A DNA stretch of 64,000 bases, taken from JABFSC01 sp031389045. Lineage in GTDB: Bacteria > Desulfobacterota > Binatia > Bin18. Location of the stretch: NCBI GenBank assembly GCA_031389045.1, contig JANMSE010000193.1, positions 8,949 to 72,948 on the forward strand, in the 5' to 3' direction. Positions 1 through 8,297 of this stretch are shown here, one piece after another (positions within the stretch are counted from its first letter, which is position 1; each line of letters starts with the position of its first letter). Position numbers and translations under genes: made by a program. The notes beneath the pieces are model-generated. The model did not search any database, was not told the DNA's origin, and was given only the letters and a program-made list of their open reading frames with translations.

Positions 1-1
1 T

Positions 2-793
2 ACTCGTTACGCACGCCACTTCACGCTCCCCGAAGTTGGGGAAAAGGGGCAAGCAAAGTTGCTCGAAGCGAAGGTGCTGTGCATTGGCGCTGGTGGCCTC
101 GGTTCTCCGGTGGCGTTCTATCTCGCTGCCGCGGGGGTGGGGACCATCGGGATCATTGATAACGACACCGTCGATATGAGCAATCTGCAACGGCAGATAC
201 TCCACACCAATGATCGGATCGGGATGCCTAAGGTTGAATCCGCGCAGAAAACCCTGAACGCGCTCAATCCCGATGTGACGGTGATTCCGTTTAACGAGCG
301 GCTGTCGTCGGAAAACGTGATGCGGATCATCAAGGACTTCGACATTGTGATTAACGGCTGCGACAACTTTCCCACGCGCTATCTGATTAACGATGCCTGC
401 GTGATGGCGAAGAAACCGTTGGTTGATGGCTCCATCTTCCAGTTCGAGGGACAGGCGACCGTTTTCTATCCAGACCGTGGGCCATGCTATCGCTGCTTAT
501 TCCCAGAGCCACCGCCTCCGGGGGCCGCTCCAAGCTGCGCGGAAGCCGGTGTGCTCGGTGTATTGCCCGGACTCGTGGGCTGCATGCAAGCACTGGAAGC
601 GATGAAGCTCATTCTGGGCGCGGGCAAGCCGCTCATTGGCCGCATGATGCACTTTGATACCCTGAGCAGCGAAGTGCGCGTGCTCAAGCTGCGGCGCGAT
701 CCCAACTGCTTGGTGTGCGGCGATCATCCGAAAATCACCGAGCTGATTGATTACGAAGAATTCTGCGGGTTGCGCACGGCGCACTCGGCCTGA
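2..793 (+). CDS. MoeB/ThiF-family adenylyltransferase (5' end outside window)
   Basis: E1-like enzyme that would adenylate the C-terminal glycine of a MoaD/ThiS-type sulfur carrier. The frame is open from base 2 and reads RYARHFTLPEVGEKGQ, the conserved N-terminal start of MoeB proteins, so the gene begins upstream and the TTG at 59 is internal. The GAGGLGSP nucleotide-binding loop, the DxDxVxxSNLQRQ region and two zinc-type CxxC pairs (CYRC, CLVC) are visible. It precedes a ferredoxin, an FAD oxidoreductase and a MoaD-like gene on the same strand, so its natural client is probably the MoaD-like protein at 2826. The family is clear; MoeB versus ThiF cannot be separated by eye. Confidence 0.9.
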   Translation, partial: TRYARHFTLPEVGEKGQAKLLEAKVLCIGAGGLGSPVAFYLAAAGVGTIGIIDNDTVDMSNLQRQILHTNDRIGMPKVESAQKTLNALNPDVTVIPFNERLSSENVMRIIKDFDIVINGCDNFPTRYLINDACVMAKKPLVDGSIFQFEGQATVFYPDRGPCYRCLFPEPPPPGAAPSCAEAGVLGVLPGLVGCMQALEAMKLILGAGKPLIGRMMHFDTLSSEVRVLKLRRDPNCLVCGDHPKITELIDYEEFCGLRTAHSA

Positions 794-860
794 TTTCCAC
801 GGGACGTGTTGTCGCGAGCGTCCATTTGTAGATAACCGCAGCAACGGAGCAGGAGGGTGT

Positions 861-1325
861 ATGAAACAGATTGTTGTTCATCAAGAGAAGTGCACAGCGT
901 GTCGCGAATGCGAATTGGCCTGTTCGTTTTCTCACGAAAATATCTTCTCGCCGACGCTCTCACGTATCCGTATCGCCGACTTCTACGAAGAGCAATTTTA
1001 TCAACCAATGGTCTGTGTCCACTGCGCGGACGCTCCCTGCGCCGCCGTGTGTCCGACGGTCGCCATTCAACGACAGACCGATGGACAGATCAAAGTCATT
1101 GATGATCGCTGTATTGGCTGCAAGATGTGCCTCCTCGCCTGTCCATTTGGCGTGATGGGCTTCTCGCCGGAAAAAGGGATTGCCCACAACTGTGATTTCT
1201 GCGAGGGCGATCCCCAGTGCGTGCAGTTCTGCACTCCCGGCGCGCTTGAGTTCAAGGACGTGGTGGCGATTGAAGCGCTGGCGAACCAGAAAGCCGCCGC
1301 CGCCCTTGGGCTGCCGAAGGCGTAA
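861..1325 (+). CDS. 4Fe-4S dicluster ferredoxin-like electron-transfer protein
   Basis: A 154-residue polyferredoxin with HycB/AorA-like cysteine spacing. CxxCxxC starts are seen near residue 11 (CTACREC), then CVHCADAPC, CIGCKMC and CDFCEG, enough for about four cubane clusters. The ATG at 861 follows GGAGGG at good spacing, whereas an in-frame start at 747 would overlap the preceding gene. It sits between an adenylyltransferase and an FAD/NAD oxidoreductase, and probably carries electrons between a catalytic subunit encoded upstream of the window and the flavin subunit at 1415. The match to the small subunit of tungsten aldehyde oxidoreductases is inferred from context. The stop codon lies inside the first unit of a tandem repeat. 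Confidence 0.88.
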   Translation: MKQIVVHQEKCTACRECELACSFSHENIFSPTLSRIRIADFYEEQFYQPMVCVHCADAPCAAVCPTVAIQRQTDGQIKVIDDRCIGCKMCLLACPFGVMGFSPEKGIAHNCDFCEGDPQCVQFCTPGALEFKDVVAIEALANQKAAAALGLPKA

Positions 1326-1401
1326 AACGGAAAGCGTAAAACGTAACTACCCACGCCCTCTTTTCTTTACGGTTTACCTCTTTACTCTTTACGTTTCACG
1401 C
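1322..1401. repeat. heptameric repeat with inverted arms (TAAAACG family)
   Basis: The left arm reads as TAAAACG, GAAAGCG, TAAAACG units of 7 nt. The right arm (about 1363-1401) carries CTTTACG/TTTACC units, roughly the reverse complement of the left, so the transcript could fold into a hairpin. It begins inside the stop codon of the ferredoxin gene and ends at the ribosome-binding site of the next gene. The same word returns at 6531. Confidence 0.75.
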
Positions 1402-1414
1402 ATGAGGAGGAACG

Positions 1415-2668
1415 ATGCCGACGCGATATGTGTTAATTGGCAATAGCGCCGCCGCACTTGAAGCACTTCGTGGCATTCGCAAACACGACCGCGAGGGAGC
1501 CATCACCGTCATCAATCGTGAAGAGGGCCCCGCGTATTCCCGTGTCGCCCTGCCGTATTACGTCGCGGGCGAAATGACGTTGAATGATCTCCTCATTCGT
1601 CAACGCCCTGACTATGGAAGCCTGGGCGCGACGTTAGTAGAAAAAGAGAATGTCACCGCGATTGACTCCGCTGGCAAGAAAGTCGAACTCGCCAGCGGGA
1701 AGAAAATCGAATTTGACAAACTGTTGATCGGCACCGGATCGGAGACGATCAAGCCACCGATTCAAGGACTCGATCAAGTACCTCATCACTATTTGTGGAC
1801 ACTCGACGATGCCATCGGCATGAAGAAAGCGGCGGAGAAAGCGCAAACCGCCGTGGTGATTGGCGGCGGTTTTATCGGCATGCTCGCCGCCGAAGCGCTG
1901 CGCAAGCTCAAGGTCAAATTGACCATTGTCGAGATGGCCCCGATTCTCCTCCCGCAATTGCTTGATGAAGGAGCCGGAAAACTGTTCTTGCAAGCGGTCC
2001 GCGATGAAGGGGTGACGGTACGCACTGGTGCCCTGGTTTCCGCGCTCGCTAAGAAAGGGGACACGATTGAAGTCACGCTGAAAGATGGCGCGACCTTCAC
2101 TGTCGATATGGCCGTGGTCGCCACTGGCGTCAAACCCCATGTCCAATGCGTCAGCAATGGCGCGGTGACCGTGAATAAAGGGATCGTGGTCAACGAATAC
2201 CTGGCGACCAACCACCCTGACATCTTCGCGGCTGGCGATGTCGCGGAAACGAAAGATTTTCTCTCCGCTGATCGTTCGATCTACGCCATCTGGCCGACCG
2301 CGGTTGAGCAAGGTCGAGCCGCTGGTGCGAACATGGCTGGGGCAAAGCTCGCGTATCCAGGCAGTTTGGGGATGAACGTTGTCGAACTCTTCAATGTGAC
2401 CCTGGCGCAACTCGGTCGCTTCCGTGAAGGCGCGGACGATGATGTCAAAATGCTTAGCCACGGTGGCGATGAACTCTATCGCAAAGTGGTCGTCGATAAG
2501 AACGGGACGTTGGTCGGCGCGATCTACTTAGGAAACGAGAATGGGGCCGCCGAGATGGGCGTGATTCACAGCGCCATCAAGCGTCGGGAAAAGTGGCAGG
2601 GCTTTCAAGACGGACGCCCACCGGTTTTTACGTATGCGTCGGTGATGCACCGCGTGCCTCGGTACTAA
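1415..2668 (+). CDS. FAD/NAD(P)-dependent pyridine nucleotide-disulfide oxidoreductase
   Basis: A 417-residue two-dinucleotide-fold flavoprotein. The N-terminal FAD motif is the shortened GNSAAALEALRGIR type found in NirB/rubredoxin reductase-like proteins. The NAD motif is VIGGGFIGMLAAEAL near residue 147, and the second FAD motif is IFAAGDVAE near 270. No redox CxxxxC is present, so it is not a disulfide reductase. The start follows AGGAGG. Lying directly after a polyferredoxin, it would pass electrons between NAD(P)H and the ferredoxin or a catalytic subunit, as the AorC subunit of NAD-coupled tungsten aldehyde oxidoreductase does. The partner is inferred, since the large subunit is not in the window. 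Confidence 0.88.
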   Translation: MPTRYVLIGNSAAALEALRGIRKHDREGAITVINREEGPAYSRVALPYYVAGEMTLNDLLIRQRPDYGSLGATLVEKENVTAIDSAGKKVELASGKKIEFDKLLIGTGSETIKPPIQGLDQVPHHYLWTLDDAIGMKKAAEKAQTAVVIGGGFIGMLAAEALRKLKVKLTIVEMAPILLPQLLDEGAGKLFLQAVRDEGVTVRTGALVSALAKKGDTIEVTLKDGATFTVDMAVVATGVKPHVQCVSNGAVTVNKGIVVNEYLATNHPDIFAAGDVAETKDFLSADRSIYAIWPTAVEQGRAAGANMAGAKLAYPGSLGMNVVELFNVTLAQLGRFREGADDDVKMLSHGGDELYRKVVVDKNGTLVGAIYLGNENGAAEMGVIHSAIKRREKWQGFQDGRPPVFTYASVMHRVPRY

Positions 2669-2674
2669 AAGAAG

Positions 2675-2710
2675 AAAAGTCAAAGGGCAAAAGTCAAAAG
2701 TCAAAAACGG
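2675..2710. repeat. heptameric AAAAGTC repeat
   Basis: Units AAAAGTC, AAAGGGC, AAAAGTC, AAAAGTC, AAAAACG follow each other with a 7-nt period just after the stop of the FAD oxidoreductase. The same word, on the other strand, is at 6601-6636. Confidence 0.75.
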
Positions 2711-2732
2711 GGAAAGTGAGTGGGCTCCTCAA

Positions 2733-2770
2733 GTTCCCTCTCCTGGATGGGAGAGGGCTAGGGTGAGGAG
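2733..2770. repeat. GC-rich short palindrome (CCCTCTCC...GGGAGAGGG)
   Basis: CCCTCTCC and GGGAGAGGG arms with a 5-nt loop, followed by AGGGTGAGG. A near-identical copy lies at 5115-5155. It sits between the FAD oxidoreductase and the MoaD-like gene. This resembles a dispersed REP-type element. Confidence 0.6.
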
Positions 2771-2825
2771 GATCACATGACCTCTTCCTTTTTCCTTCGT
2801 TCGAGACGTTACCGAGAGTTCCTCA

Positions 2826-3080
2826 ATGGCTGATACTGTAACGATTTCGGTGAAACTGTTCGCCACCTTGAAACGCTACATCCCAGCGGGCGGCCAAGAC
2901 GGGTTTCCGCTTTCATTACCGCGTGGAGCCACTGTGCAAGATGCGATTAACGCGCTGAACATTCCACCGGAACAAGCCGGGATGCTCGTTGCCGGAGATA
3001 GCTATATAGAAAAAGGGGCGACGCTCACTGATGGTTTGCAATTGAATATCTTTCCCCCACTTGCTGGGGGTGTTGCCTGA
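2826..3080 (+). CDS. MoaD/ThiS-family sulfur carrier-like protein with a two-residue tail
   Basis: An 84-residue beta-grasp protein beginning with VTISVKLFATLKRY, typical of MoaD, and ending FPPLAGGVA. Functional MoaD/ThiS carriers end in Gly-Gly, the site of adenylation and thiocarboxylation; here the diglycine is followed by Val-Ala and a stop. The last gene of the aldehyde oxidoreductase-like cluster, it is presumably the client of the MoeB-like enzyme at 2 and would supply sulfur for the pterin dithiolene of a Mo/W cofactor. Either the tail is trimmed, or the protein is not used as a thiocarboxylate donor. A terminator-like hairpin follows at 3114. Confidence 0.82.
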   Translation: MADTVTISVKLFATLKRYIPAGGQDGFPLSLPRGATVQDAINALNIPPEQAGMLVAGDSYIEKGATLTDGLQLNIFPPLAGGVA

Positions 3081-3113
3081 CAATGCGTTCCACGCCGTAG
3101 TGATCCAAGTAGT

Positions 3114-3141
3114 GCAAGGGCACGGTCCGCCGTGCCCTTGC
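3114..3141 (+). terminator. Rho-independent-like terminator after the MoaD-like gene
   Basis: A perfect 12-bp stem (GCAAGGGCACGG / CCGTGCCCTTGC) with a TCCG loop, followed by TATTTGTGT. It lies between the end of the MoaD-like gene and the transketolase start, and so separates two transcription units. The U-tract is weak. Confidence 0.7.
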
Positions 3142-3176
3142 TATTTGTGTCCAAGAGAAAGTAGGAGTACCAAACC

Positions 3177-5027
3177 GTGACCTCAGCTCAAGATATCGCC
3201 GCTCTCCAAACCGCCGCGCGCAAATTGCGCATTCATTCCTTGCGCTCAACCGCGGAAGCCGGCTCTGGCCATCCGACTTCGTGCCTGTCCGCCGCGGAAC
3301 TGATGGCGGCGCTGTTTTTTCACACGATGCGCTTCGACCCCAAGCATCCCGCGAATCCACAGAACGACCGCTTCGTCCTCTCGAAAGGCCATGCGGCTCC
3401 CGTGTTATACGCGGCACTCGCGGAGGCCGGAGCGTTGCCGGTATCACAACTGGACACTTTGCGGAAAATCACCAGTGACCTCGAAGGACATCCCACTCCG
3501 CGTATTCCTTGGGTTGGCGCGGCGACCGGATCACTTGGGCAGGGCTTGTCGGTTGGCGTGGGCATGGCCCTCAATGGCAAGTATCTCGATAAGCTGAGCG
3601 CTCGTGTCTATGTGTTGCTCGGCGATGGTGAAATCGCCGAGGGGAGCGTGTGGGAGGCGGCGGCGCTTGCGTCTCATTACCAACTCGACAATCTGGTCGG
3701 CATCATTGATGTCAACGGTCTCGGTCAGAGTCAGCGCACGATGTACAACCACGATGTGGAGGTCTATCGCGCTCGTTTTGCCGCGTTTGGGTGGCATGCC
3801 GTTACCGTGGATGGCCATAATCTTCAAGAGGTCACCGCGGCGCTTGATACGGCGCACACCGTGAAGAATCGTCCGACCATGATCGTCGCACGCACACTCA
3901 AAGGGAAAGGCGTTTCGTTTTTAGAAGATAAAGAGGGATGGCATGGCAAGCCACTGAAGAAAGGCGAGGAACTCGACAAGGCGTTGCAAGAACTGCCGCT
4001 GAACGGCAGTGGCGGCACTGTTCACGTGACTGCTCCTCCGGCGGGTGTGGTGCGTACCGCCGGGACCGTCGCACCGTATCCGCCGCCGAATTATCAACTC
4101 GGAGAGAAAGTGGCCACGCGTGCGGCTTACGGCACGGCGTTGGCGAAGTTGGGCTCGCTGAATCCGCTGGTAGTGGCGCTTGATGGCGATACCAAGAATT
4201 CGACCTTCGCCGAAAAATTCAAGGACGCGCATCCAGACCGTTTCTTCGAGAGCTTCATCGCTGAACAGAACATGGTCAGCGCGGCGGTTGGATTCGCCGC
4301 TTGCGGCAAGATTCCTTTTGTTTCGACTTTTGCCGCGTTCCTGACTCGTGCGTTTGATAACATTCGCATGGCCGCGGTGTCGGGCATTGCCATCACCTAC
4401 GTGGGGTCGCACTGCGGTGTGTCGATTGGTGAGGACGGTCCTTCGCAGATGGGACTTGAAGACCTGGCGATGATGCGGGCGATTCCTAACTCAACGGTGC
4501 TCTATCCATCCGATGCGGTCGCGGCGGAACGCTTGGTCGCGGCAGCGGCGGGCTTGAGAGGGGCAACCTATATCCGCACCTCACGTCCAGCGACCCCAGT
4601 GCTCTACGCGAATACGGAAGAGTTTCCCATTGGCGGCAGCAAAGTCGTGGGCTCCAGCGCGAATGATGCGCTTACTGTCGTGGCGGCGGGGGTGACGCTG
4701 CACGAAGCGCTGACCGCGAGCGAAACACTCAAAGCCGCTGGCATCAATATCCGCGTGATTGACGCCTATTCGGTGAAACCAATTGATAGTCAAGGTCTCT
4801 TACAAGCGGCAGCGCAGACTCGGAACACGCTGGTGGTTGTTGAAGATCACTATGCCGACGGTGGACTTGGAGATGCGGTGTTGAACGCCGTCGCGCTCCA
4901 CAGCGTGCGGGTGCATAAGATCGCGGTGACCGAAGTGCCTCGCTCTGGCAAACCGGAAGAACTGCTCGACGCGCATGGAATCAGTGCCCGCCGGATCGTG
5001 GAGTTCATCAAGAAAAACGTGGCCTAG
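3177..5027 (+). CDS. tkt: transketolase (full-length, TPP-dependent)
   Basis: A 616-residue transketolase joining both halves of the family, which transfers two-carbon ketol units in the pentose phosphate pathway. The TPP/Mg motif GDGEIAEGSVWEA is near residue 145, with an Asn about 30 residues on (DVNG). The second-half catalytic glutamate region is FIAEQNMVSAAVGFA near 360. The 616-residue length matches the shorter, animal-like transketolase clade rather than the ~660-residue E. coli type. The GTG start at 3177 has AGGAG upstream. It is monocistronic, flanked by hairpins at 3114 and 5115. Confidence 0.93.
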   Translation: MTSAQDIAALQTAARKLRIHSLRSTAEAGSGHPTSCLSAAELMAALFFHTMRFDPKHPANPQNDRFVLSKGHAAPVLYAALAEAGALPVSQLDTLRKITSDLEGHPTPRIPWVGAATGSLGQGLSVGVGMALNGKYLDKLSARVYVLLGDGEIAEGSVWEAAALASHYQLDNLVGIIDVNGLGQSQRTMYNHDVEVYRARFAAFGWHAVTVDGHNLQEVTAALDTAHTVKNRPTMIVARTLKGKGVSFLEDKEGWHGKPLKKGEELDKALQELPLNGSGGTVHVTAPPAGVVRTAGTVAPYPPPNYQLGEKVATRAAYGTALAKLGSLNPLVVALDGDTKNSTFAEKFKDAHPDRFFESFIAEQNMVSAAVGFAACGKIPFVSTFAAFLTRAFDNIRMAAVSGIAITYVGSHCGVSIGEDGPSQMGLEDLAMMRAIPNSTVLYPSDAVAAERLVAAAAGLRGATYIRTSRPATPVLYANTEEFPIGGSKVVGSSANDALTVVAAGVTLHEALTASETLKAAGINIRVIDAYSVKPIDSQGLLQAAAQTRNTLVVVEDHYADGGLGDAVLNAVALHSVRVHKIAVTEVPRSGKPEELLDAHGISARRIVEFIKKNVA

Positions 5028-5114
5028 TTCTCTTCTGACAGAGGGGGCAGCGAGGCCGCTTCCAGATCCCCTTTCTGTTCCCTCTCTCAGCCTGGCATTC
5101 AGTTAGGGGAGTCC

Positions 5115-5155
5115 GAAGTTCCCTCTCCCGGCTGGGAGAGGGTGAGGGTGAGGGG
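5115..5155. repeat. GC-rich short palindrome, second copy
   Basis: CCCTCTCCC / GGGAGAGGG arms with a 4-nt loop, then GTGAGGGTGAGGG. It matches the element at 2733 and lies between the convergent transketolase and trmB genes, where it may help terminate both. Confidence 0.6.
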
Positions 5156-5157
5156 GA

Positions 5158-5769
5158 TCAAGTGATTTCTCCTTCTCCCTCCTTCCGAAACCCCGTATAG
5201 AACAACGCCCGCCCCTCATGCCGATACTTGCGCTCGAAATCGGTGAAAATCAGTTTCCCGCGACGATTGACTTGATCCCGTTCCCATGCGAACCGCGTTA
5301 GCTCCGGCATGGCGACGAACTGTTTGACGATCTCCGTAAAGTATTGTTCCACATCCGAAGCCAGGAAAATTTTCCCACCAGGAACCAGCGTTCGCGCTAG
5401 CGCTTCCGTGAAGTCGTTCTGAAACAAGCGACGATTGTGATGTCGTCGTTTCCACCACGGGTCAGGAAAATAGAGATGATATGCGGTGACGGACGCTGGC
5501 CACATCATCAACGGCAGCAAGCACGTGATGTTGGCATGAACAGCAATGACATTGGCGGGACCATCCCGTTCGATGAGCGCCGCTAACCGCGAGGCGCGGC
5601 GGCCCAAGATTTCGACGCCAAAGAAATTTCGTTCTGGAGTATGGCGTGCCAGGGCAAGGAGGAATCCCCCCTTTCCTGGGCCAATCTCGACCTCAACCGG
5701 GTTGGTATTGCCGAAAATCTCCGCCCACGTGGGTGGCGGAGTGGGAAGTGCGAAACGCGGGTGTGACAT
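5158..5769 (-). CDS. trmB: tRNA (guanine-N7-)-methyltransferase
   Basis: A 203-residue SAM-dependent methyltransferase that makes m7G46 in tRNA. The SAM-binding segment is VEVEIGPGKGGFLLALA near residue 25, and the family-specific HLYFPDPWWKRRHHNRR, holding the tRNA-contacting Asp-Pro-Trp, is near 115. Length is normal. It is the last gene of a minus-strand group after two SDR genes; the gap to the upstream SDR stop is 22 bases, so co-transcription is likely. Confidence 0.95.
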   Translation of the reverse strand: MSHPRFALPTPPPTWAEIFGNTNPVEVEIGPGKGGFLLALARHTPERNFFGVEILGRRASRLAALIERDGPANVIAVHANITCLLPLMMWPASVTAYHLYFPDPWWKRRHHNRRLFQNDFTEALARTLVPGGKIFLASDVEQYFTEIVKQFVAMPELTRFAWERDQVNRRGKLIFTDFERKYRHEGRALFYTGFRKEGEGEIT

Positions 5770-5791
5770 GTCAAAAAATGAGCTTCGTACC

Positions 5792-6523
5792 TTAGGCGAG
5801 CGCTCTGCCGCCGTCTACATGGAACACGCCGCCTGTGCTGTAGTCGGACTCCGCGACAAAGACAACCAGGGCGGCCACTTCTTCTGGAGTTCCGGCGCGT
5901 TTCACTAGGGTTTTCTCGATCTCCCGCTGACGAACGGGTTCGGGCGTGTCGTCTTGAAAGAGGACAGGGCCAGGAAGAATGGCGTTGATCATCACTTCTG
6001 GCGCGAGTTCGAGGGCGAGTCCCTGTGTGAGCGTCATCACGCACGCCTTTGACACGGAGTACGGAACATAGTCCGCCCACGGACGTTGGCCCGCGACATC
6101 GGCGATATTGATAATGTGTCCCCAGCCCCACTCGCGCATGCGCAGACCAATCTTTTGCGCGCAGAGAAACGTCCCAGTGAGATTCACGTCGAGTATCTGT
6201 TCCCAGTCTTCAACTGAGAGCGTGTCGATGGGAGTGCGAAAGAAAACGGCGGCGTTGTTGACGAGCACGTCAATGCGCCCAAACCGCGCGACGGCGGCCT
6301 CGACCATCCGCTCCACCTCGGCTTCTTGGGTGACATCCGCTTGCACGGCTATGGCTTCATGGCCAGCGGCAAGGAGTTCCTGAACAGTCTGTTCCGCCTC
6401 GTGGTGCGAGGTGTGATAGTGAACGACTAGCTTGCAGCCACGAGCGGCGAACGCATGGGTCATCGCCTTGCCAACCCGTTTAGCACCACCAGTGATGAGC
6501 ACGACTTTGTTGGTGAGATTCAT
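5792..6523 (-). CDS. SDR oxidoreductase, pteridine-reductase-like
   Basis: A 243-residue short-chain dehydrogenase beginning MNLTNKVVLITGGAKRVGKA. The GGAKRVG form of the cofactor loop is typical of PTR1/FolM-like pteridine reductases. NNAA is near residue 88 and the active-site YSVSK near 155. The canonical serine of the SDR triad falls in NIADVAG, where Asp seems to replace it, again as in PTR1. An upstream in-frame ATG at 6637 would add a lysine-rich tail coded by tandem repeats, so I place the start at 6523. It could reduce dihydropteridines or be an ordinary carbonyl reductase. Confidence 0.82.
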   Translation of the reverse strand: MNLTNKVVLITGGAKRVGKAMTHAFAARGCKLVVHYHTSHHEAEQTVQELLAAGHEAIAVQADVTQEAEVERMVEAAVARFGRIDVLVNNAAVFFRTPIDTLSVEDWEQILDVNLTGTFLCAQKIGLRMREWGWGHIINIADVAGQRPWADYVPYSVSKACVMTLTQGLALELAPEVMINAILPGPVLFQDDTPEPVRQREIEKTLVKRAGTPEEVAALVVFVAESDYSTGGVFHVDGGRALA

Positions 6524-6530
6524 AGGGGAA

Positions 6531-6636
6531 TAAAACGTAAAACGTAAAGCGTAAAAAAATCTTGGGTTGTTCGGTGTATCTTTACGTTTTTCGTCGTCCT
6601 TCTTTTGACTTTTGACTTTTGACTTTTGACTTTTCA
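6531..6636. repeat. two heptameric repeat families between SDR genes
   Basis: 6531-6560 holds TAAAACG, TAAAACG, TAAAGCG, TAAAAAA. 6601-6636 holds five CTTTTGA-type units. TTTACGTTTTTCG in the middle is complementary to the first block. The array fills the gap between the stop of one SDR and the start of the next, and its open frame mimics an N-terminal extension of the downstream gene. Confidence 0.75.
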
Positions 6637-7389
6637 CGTCCTCAACGGGTCATGTTGTGGCTGGAGGGTGATTTCGACCGGACATGCGCGCGCCGACGCG
6701 GTGACAACGTTATAGACCGCCTCCGCCACATCTTCTGGACGTAACATCTTGGCGCGATCAACGCGGCGATTAGGTGGAATCAGGGCGGTATCGACATAGC
6801 CGGAGAAAATACTTGACACCTTGATGCCCTGCTCATGCACTTCGTCGAAGAGCGACTGCGTGAAGCCCCGAACTCCGAACTTCGCGGCGGCGTAGGCGGC
6901 TTCGCCCGCTTTGCCAGTGATACCCGCGAGTGAGCAGATATTGATGATCGTGCCCCGCCGCCGTTCGATCATCCCCGGCAGCACGAGTTTGCTCAGCACC
7001 ATCGTCGCCCACAGATTGACCCGCAACGTCCACTCCCAGTCTGAGAGTCGCGCTTTCGTGATCGACGTTCGTGGGGGGCCGCCACCCGCGTTGTTCACGA
7101 GAATGTCGATATGTCCATATTGAGCGAGTGTCTGATCGACAAGCGCGGTGAGTTGCTCATCCGTGGTCACATCGGTAGGCACAACGAGTGAAGTTCCTCC
7201 GTCCGCATGGACGAGCTGGGCGACTTCATGCAAGGCGTGTTCGTTCCGAGCGGCAAGCACGGTCGTGGCTCCATGCTGAGCGAGATGTACGGCGATGGCG
7301 CGACCAATGCCACGACTCGCGCCGGTGATGATCGTGATCTGACCGAGAAGTGGGTGGAGTGCAGGCGGCATTTTTGTTGCTTTTACCAT
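6634..7389 (-). CDS. SDR family oxidoreductase, FabG-like
   Basis: A 251-residue classical SDR. TGASRGIGRA is near residue 20, NNAGGG near 100, a Ser in NICSLAG near 148, and YAAAKFG near 161, giving the full Ser-Tyr-Lys set. The family reduces 3-oxoacyl carriers or many other ketones, and substrate cannot be read from sequence. ATG codons at 7389 and 7371 are both possible starts; neither has a strong Shine-Dalgarno. It is first in the minus-strand group SDR-SDR-trmB and divergent from the crotonase at 7471. Confidence 0.85.
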   Translation of the reverse strand: MVKATKMPPALHPLLGQITIITGASRGIGRAIAVHLAQHGATTVLAARNEHALHEVAQLVHADGGTSLVVPTDVTTDEQLTALVDQTLAQYGHIDILVNNAGGGPPRTSITKARLSDWEWTLRVNLWATMVLSKLVLPGMIERRRGTIINICSLAGITGKAGEAAYAAAKFGVRGFTQSLFDEVHEQGIKVSSIFSGYVDTALIPPNRRVDRAKMLRPEDVAEAVYNVVTASARACPVEITLQPQHDPLRT

Positions 7390-7470
7390 GCCTGACCGCT
7401 ACTATCCAACCGCGTCGGGCCGGAACGAAAACCCACCGCGCGGCGTTGACGACATAAAGGAGGAAGCACT

Positions 7471-8250
7471 ATGGCCTACGAGTTCGCCAAGTATGAGAAG
7501 AAGGGACGCATCGCAACGATTACCATGAACCGACCGGAAAACATGAATGCCGTCCACCCACCGGCGACCGCGGAACTGTCGGCGATTTGGGATGACGCCA
7601 TCGCGGATGACAATGTGTGGGTGATTATTCTCACGGGCGCGGGCGAAAGAGCCTTCTCCGCTGGCAACGATCTCAAATACACAGCCGCGAAAGGGATGCC
7701 GACGGGGCCACGCCCGAAAGGTGGCTTCGGTGGCATTACCGACCGCACCGACGTATGGAAACCAATGATCGCGGCGGTCAACGGGTTTGCCCTTGGTGGT
7801 GGATTTGAGATGGCACTCGCGTGCGACATTATCATTGCCGCCGATCATGCCCGACTTGGCTTACCTGAGCCTCGCGTGGGGTTGGCGGCGCTGGCTGGTG
7901 GCGTCCATCGGTTGCCTCGACAGATTCCCATGAAACTGGCGATGGGCTACATGCTCACGGGCCGACACATGACCGCGCAAGAAGCGTTACGCTTGGGCAT
8001 CGCCAACGAAGTCGTGCCATTGAAGGATTTGATGGCGACGGCGGAGCGGTGGGCCAATGAGATTCTCGAATGCGCGCCGTTGTCGATCCGGGCCACCAAG
8101 CAAGCCGCGATGATGGGGCTGGGACTGCCATTGGACCAAGCATTAGCTGGAACGTATCCAGCGATTGCTCAAATGATGCACTCGGAAGATGTAAAGGAAG
8201 GCCCCACGGCCTTCGCGGAGAAACGGAAGCCGAATTGGAAGGCGAAGTAG
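7471..8250 (+). CDS. enoyl-CoA hydratase/isomerase (crotonase), both catalytic glutamates kept
   Basis: A 259-residue crotonase. The CoA/oxyanion segment AFSAGNDLK is near residue 62. GGGFEMALACD holds the first catalytic Glu and LPEPRVG the second, so hydratase activity is plausible, unlike the crotonases at 51090 and 63055. The start follows AAAGGAGGA. It is divergent from the FabG-like SDR, and together they could serve one acyl-CoA pathway. Substrate chain is unknown. Confidence 0.9.
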   Translation: MAYEFAKYEKKGRIATITMNRPENMNAVHPPATAELSAIWDDAIADDNVWVIILTGAGERAFSAGNDLKYTAAKGMPTGPRPKGGFGGITDRTDVWKPMIAAVNGFALGGGFEMALACDIIIAADHARLGLPEPRVGLAALAGGVHRLPRQIPMKLAMGYMLTGRHMTAQEALRLGIANEVVPLKDLMATAERWANEILECAPLSIRATKQAAMMGLGLPLDQALAGTYPAIAQMMHSEDVKEGPTAFAEKRKPNWKAK

Positions 8251-8255
8251 GGAGG

Positions 8256-8276
8256 CTAGAGACTAGAAACTAGAGA
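8256..8276. repeat. heptameric CTAGAGA repeat
   Basis: CTAGAGA, CTAGAAA, CTAGAGA: three 7-nt units six bases after the crotonase stop and just before the toxin-like gene. Confidence 0.65.
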
Positions 8277-8297
8277 GGAGCTTTTTCCCTCGGAAAG

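Noticed and set aside
1634..2461. A long open frame on the minus strand opposite the FAD oxidoreductase gene
   Set aside because: It is antisense to a clear family member, has no family motifs and no ribosome-binding site; the high GC content favours such frames.
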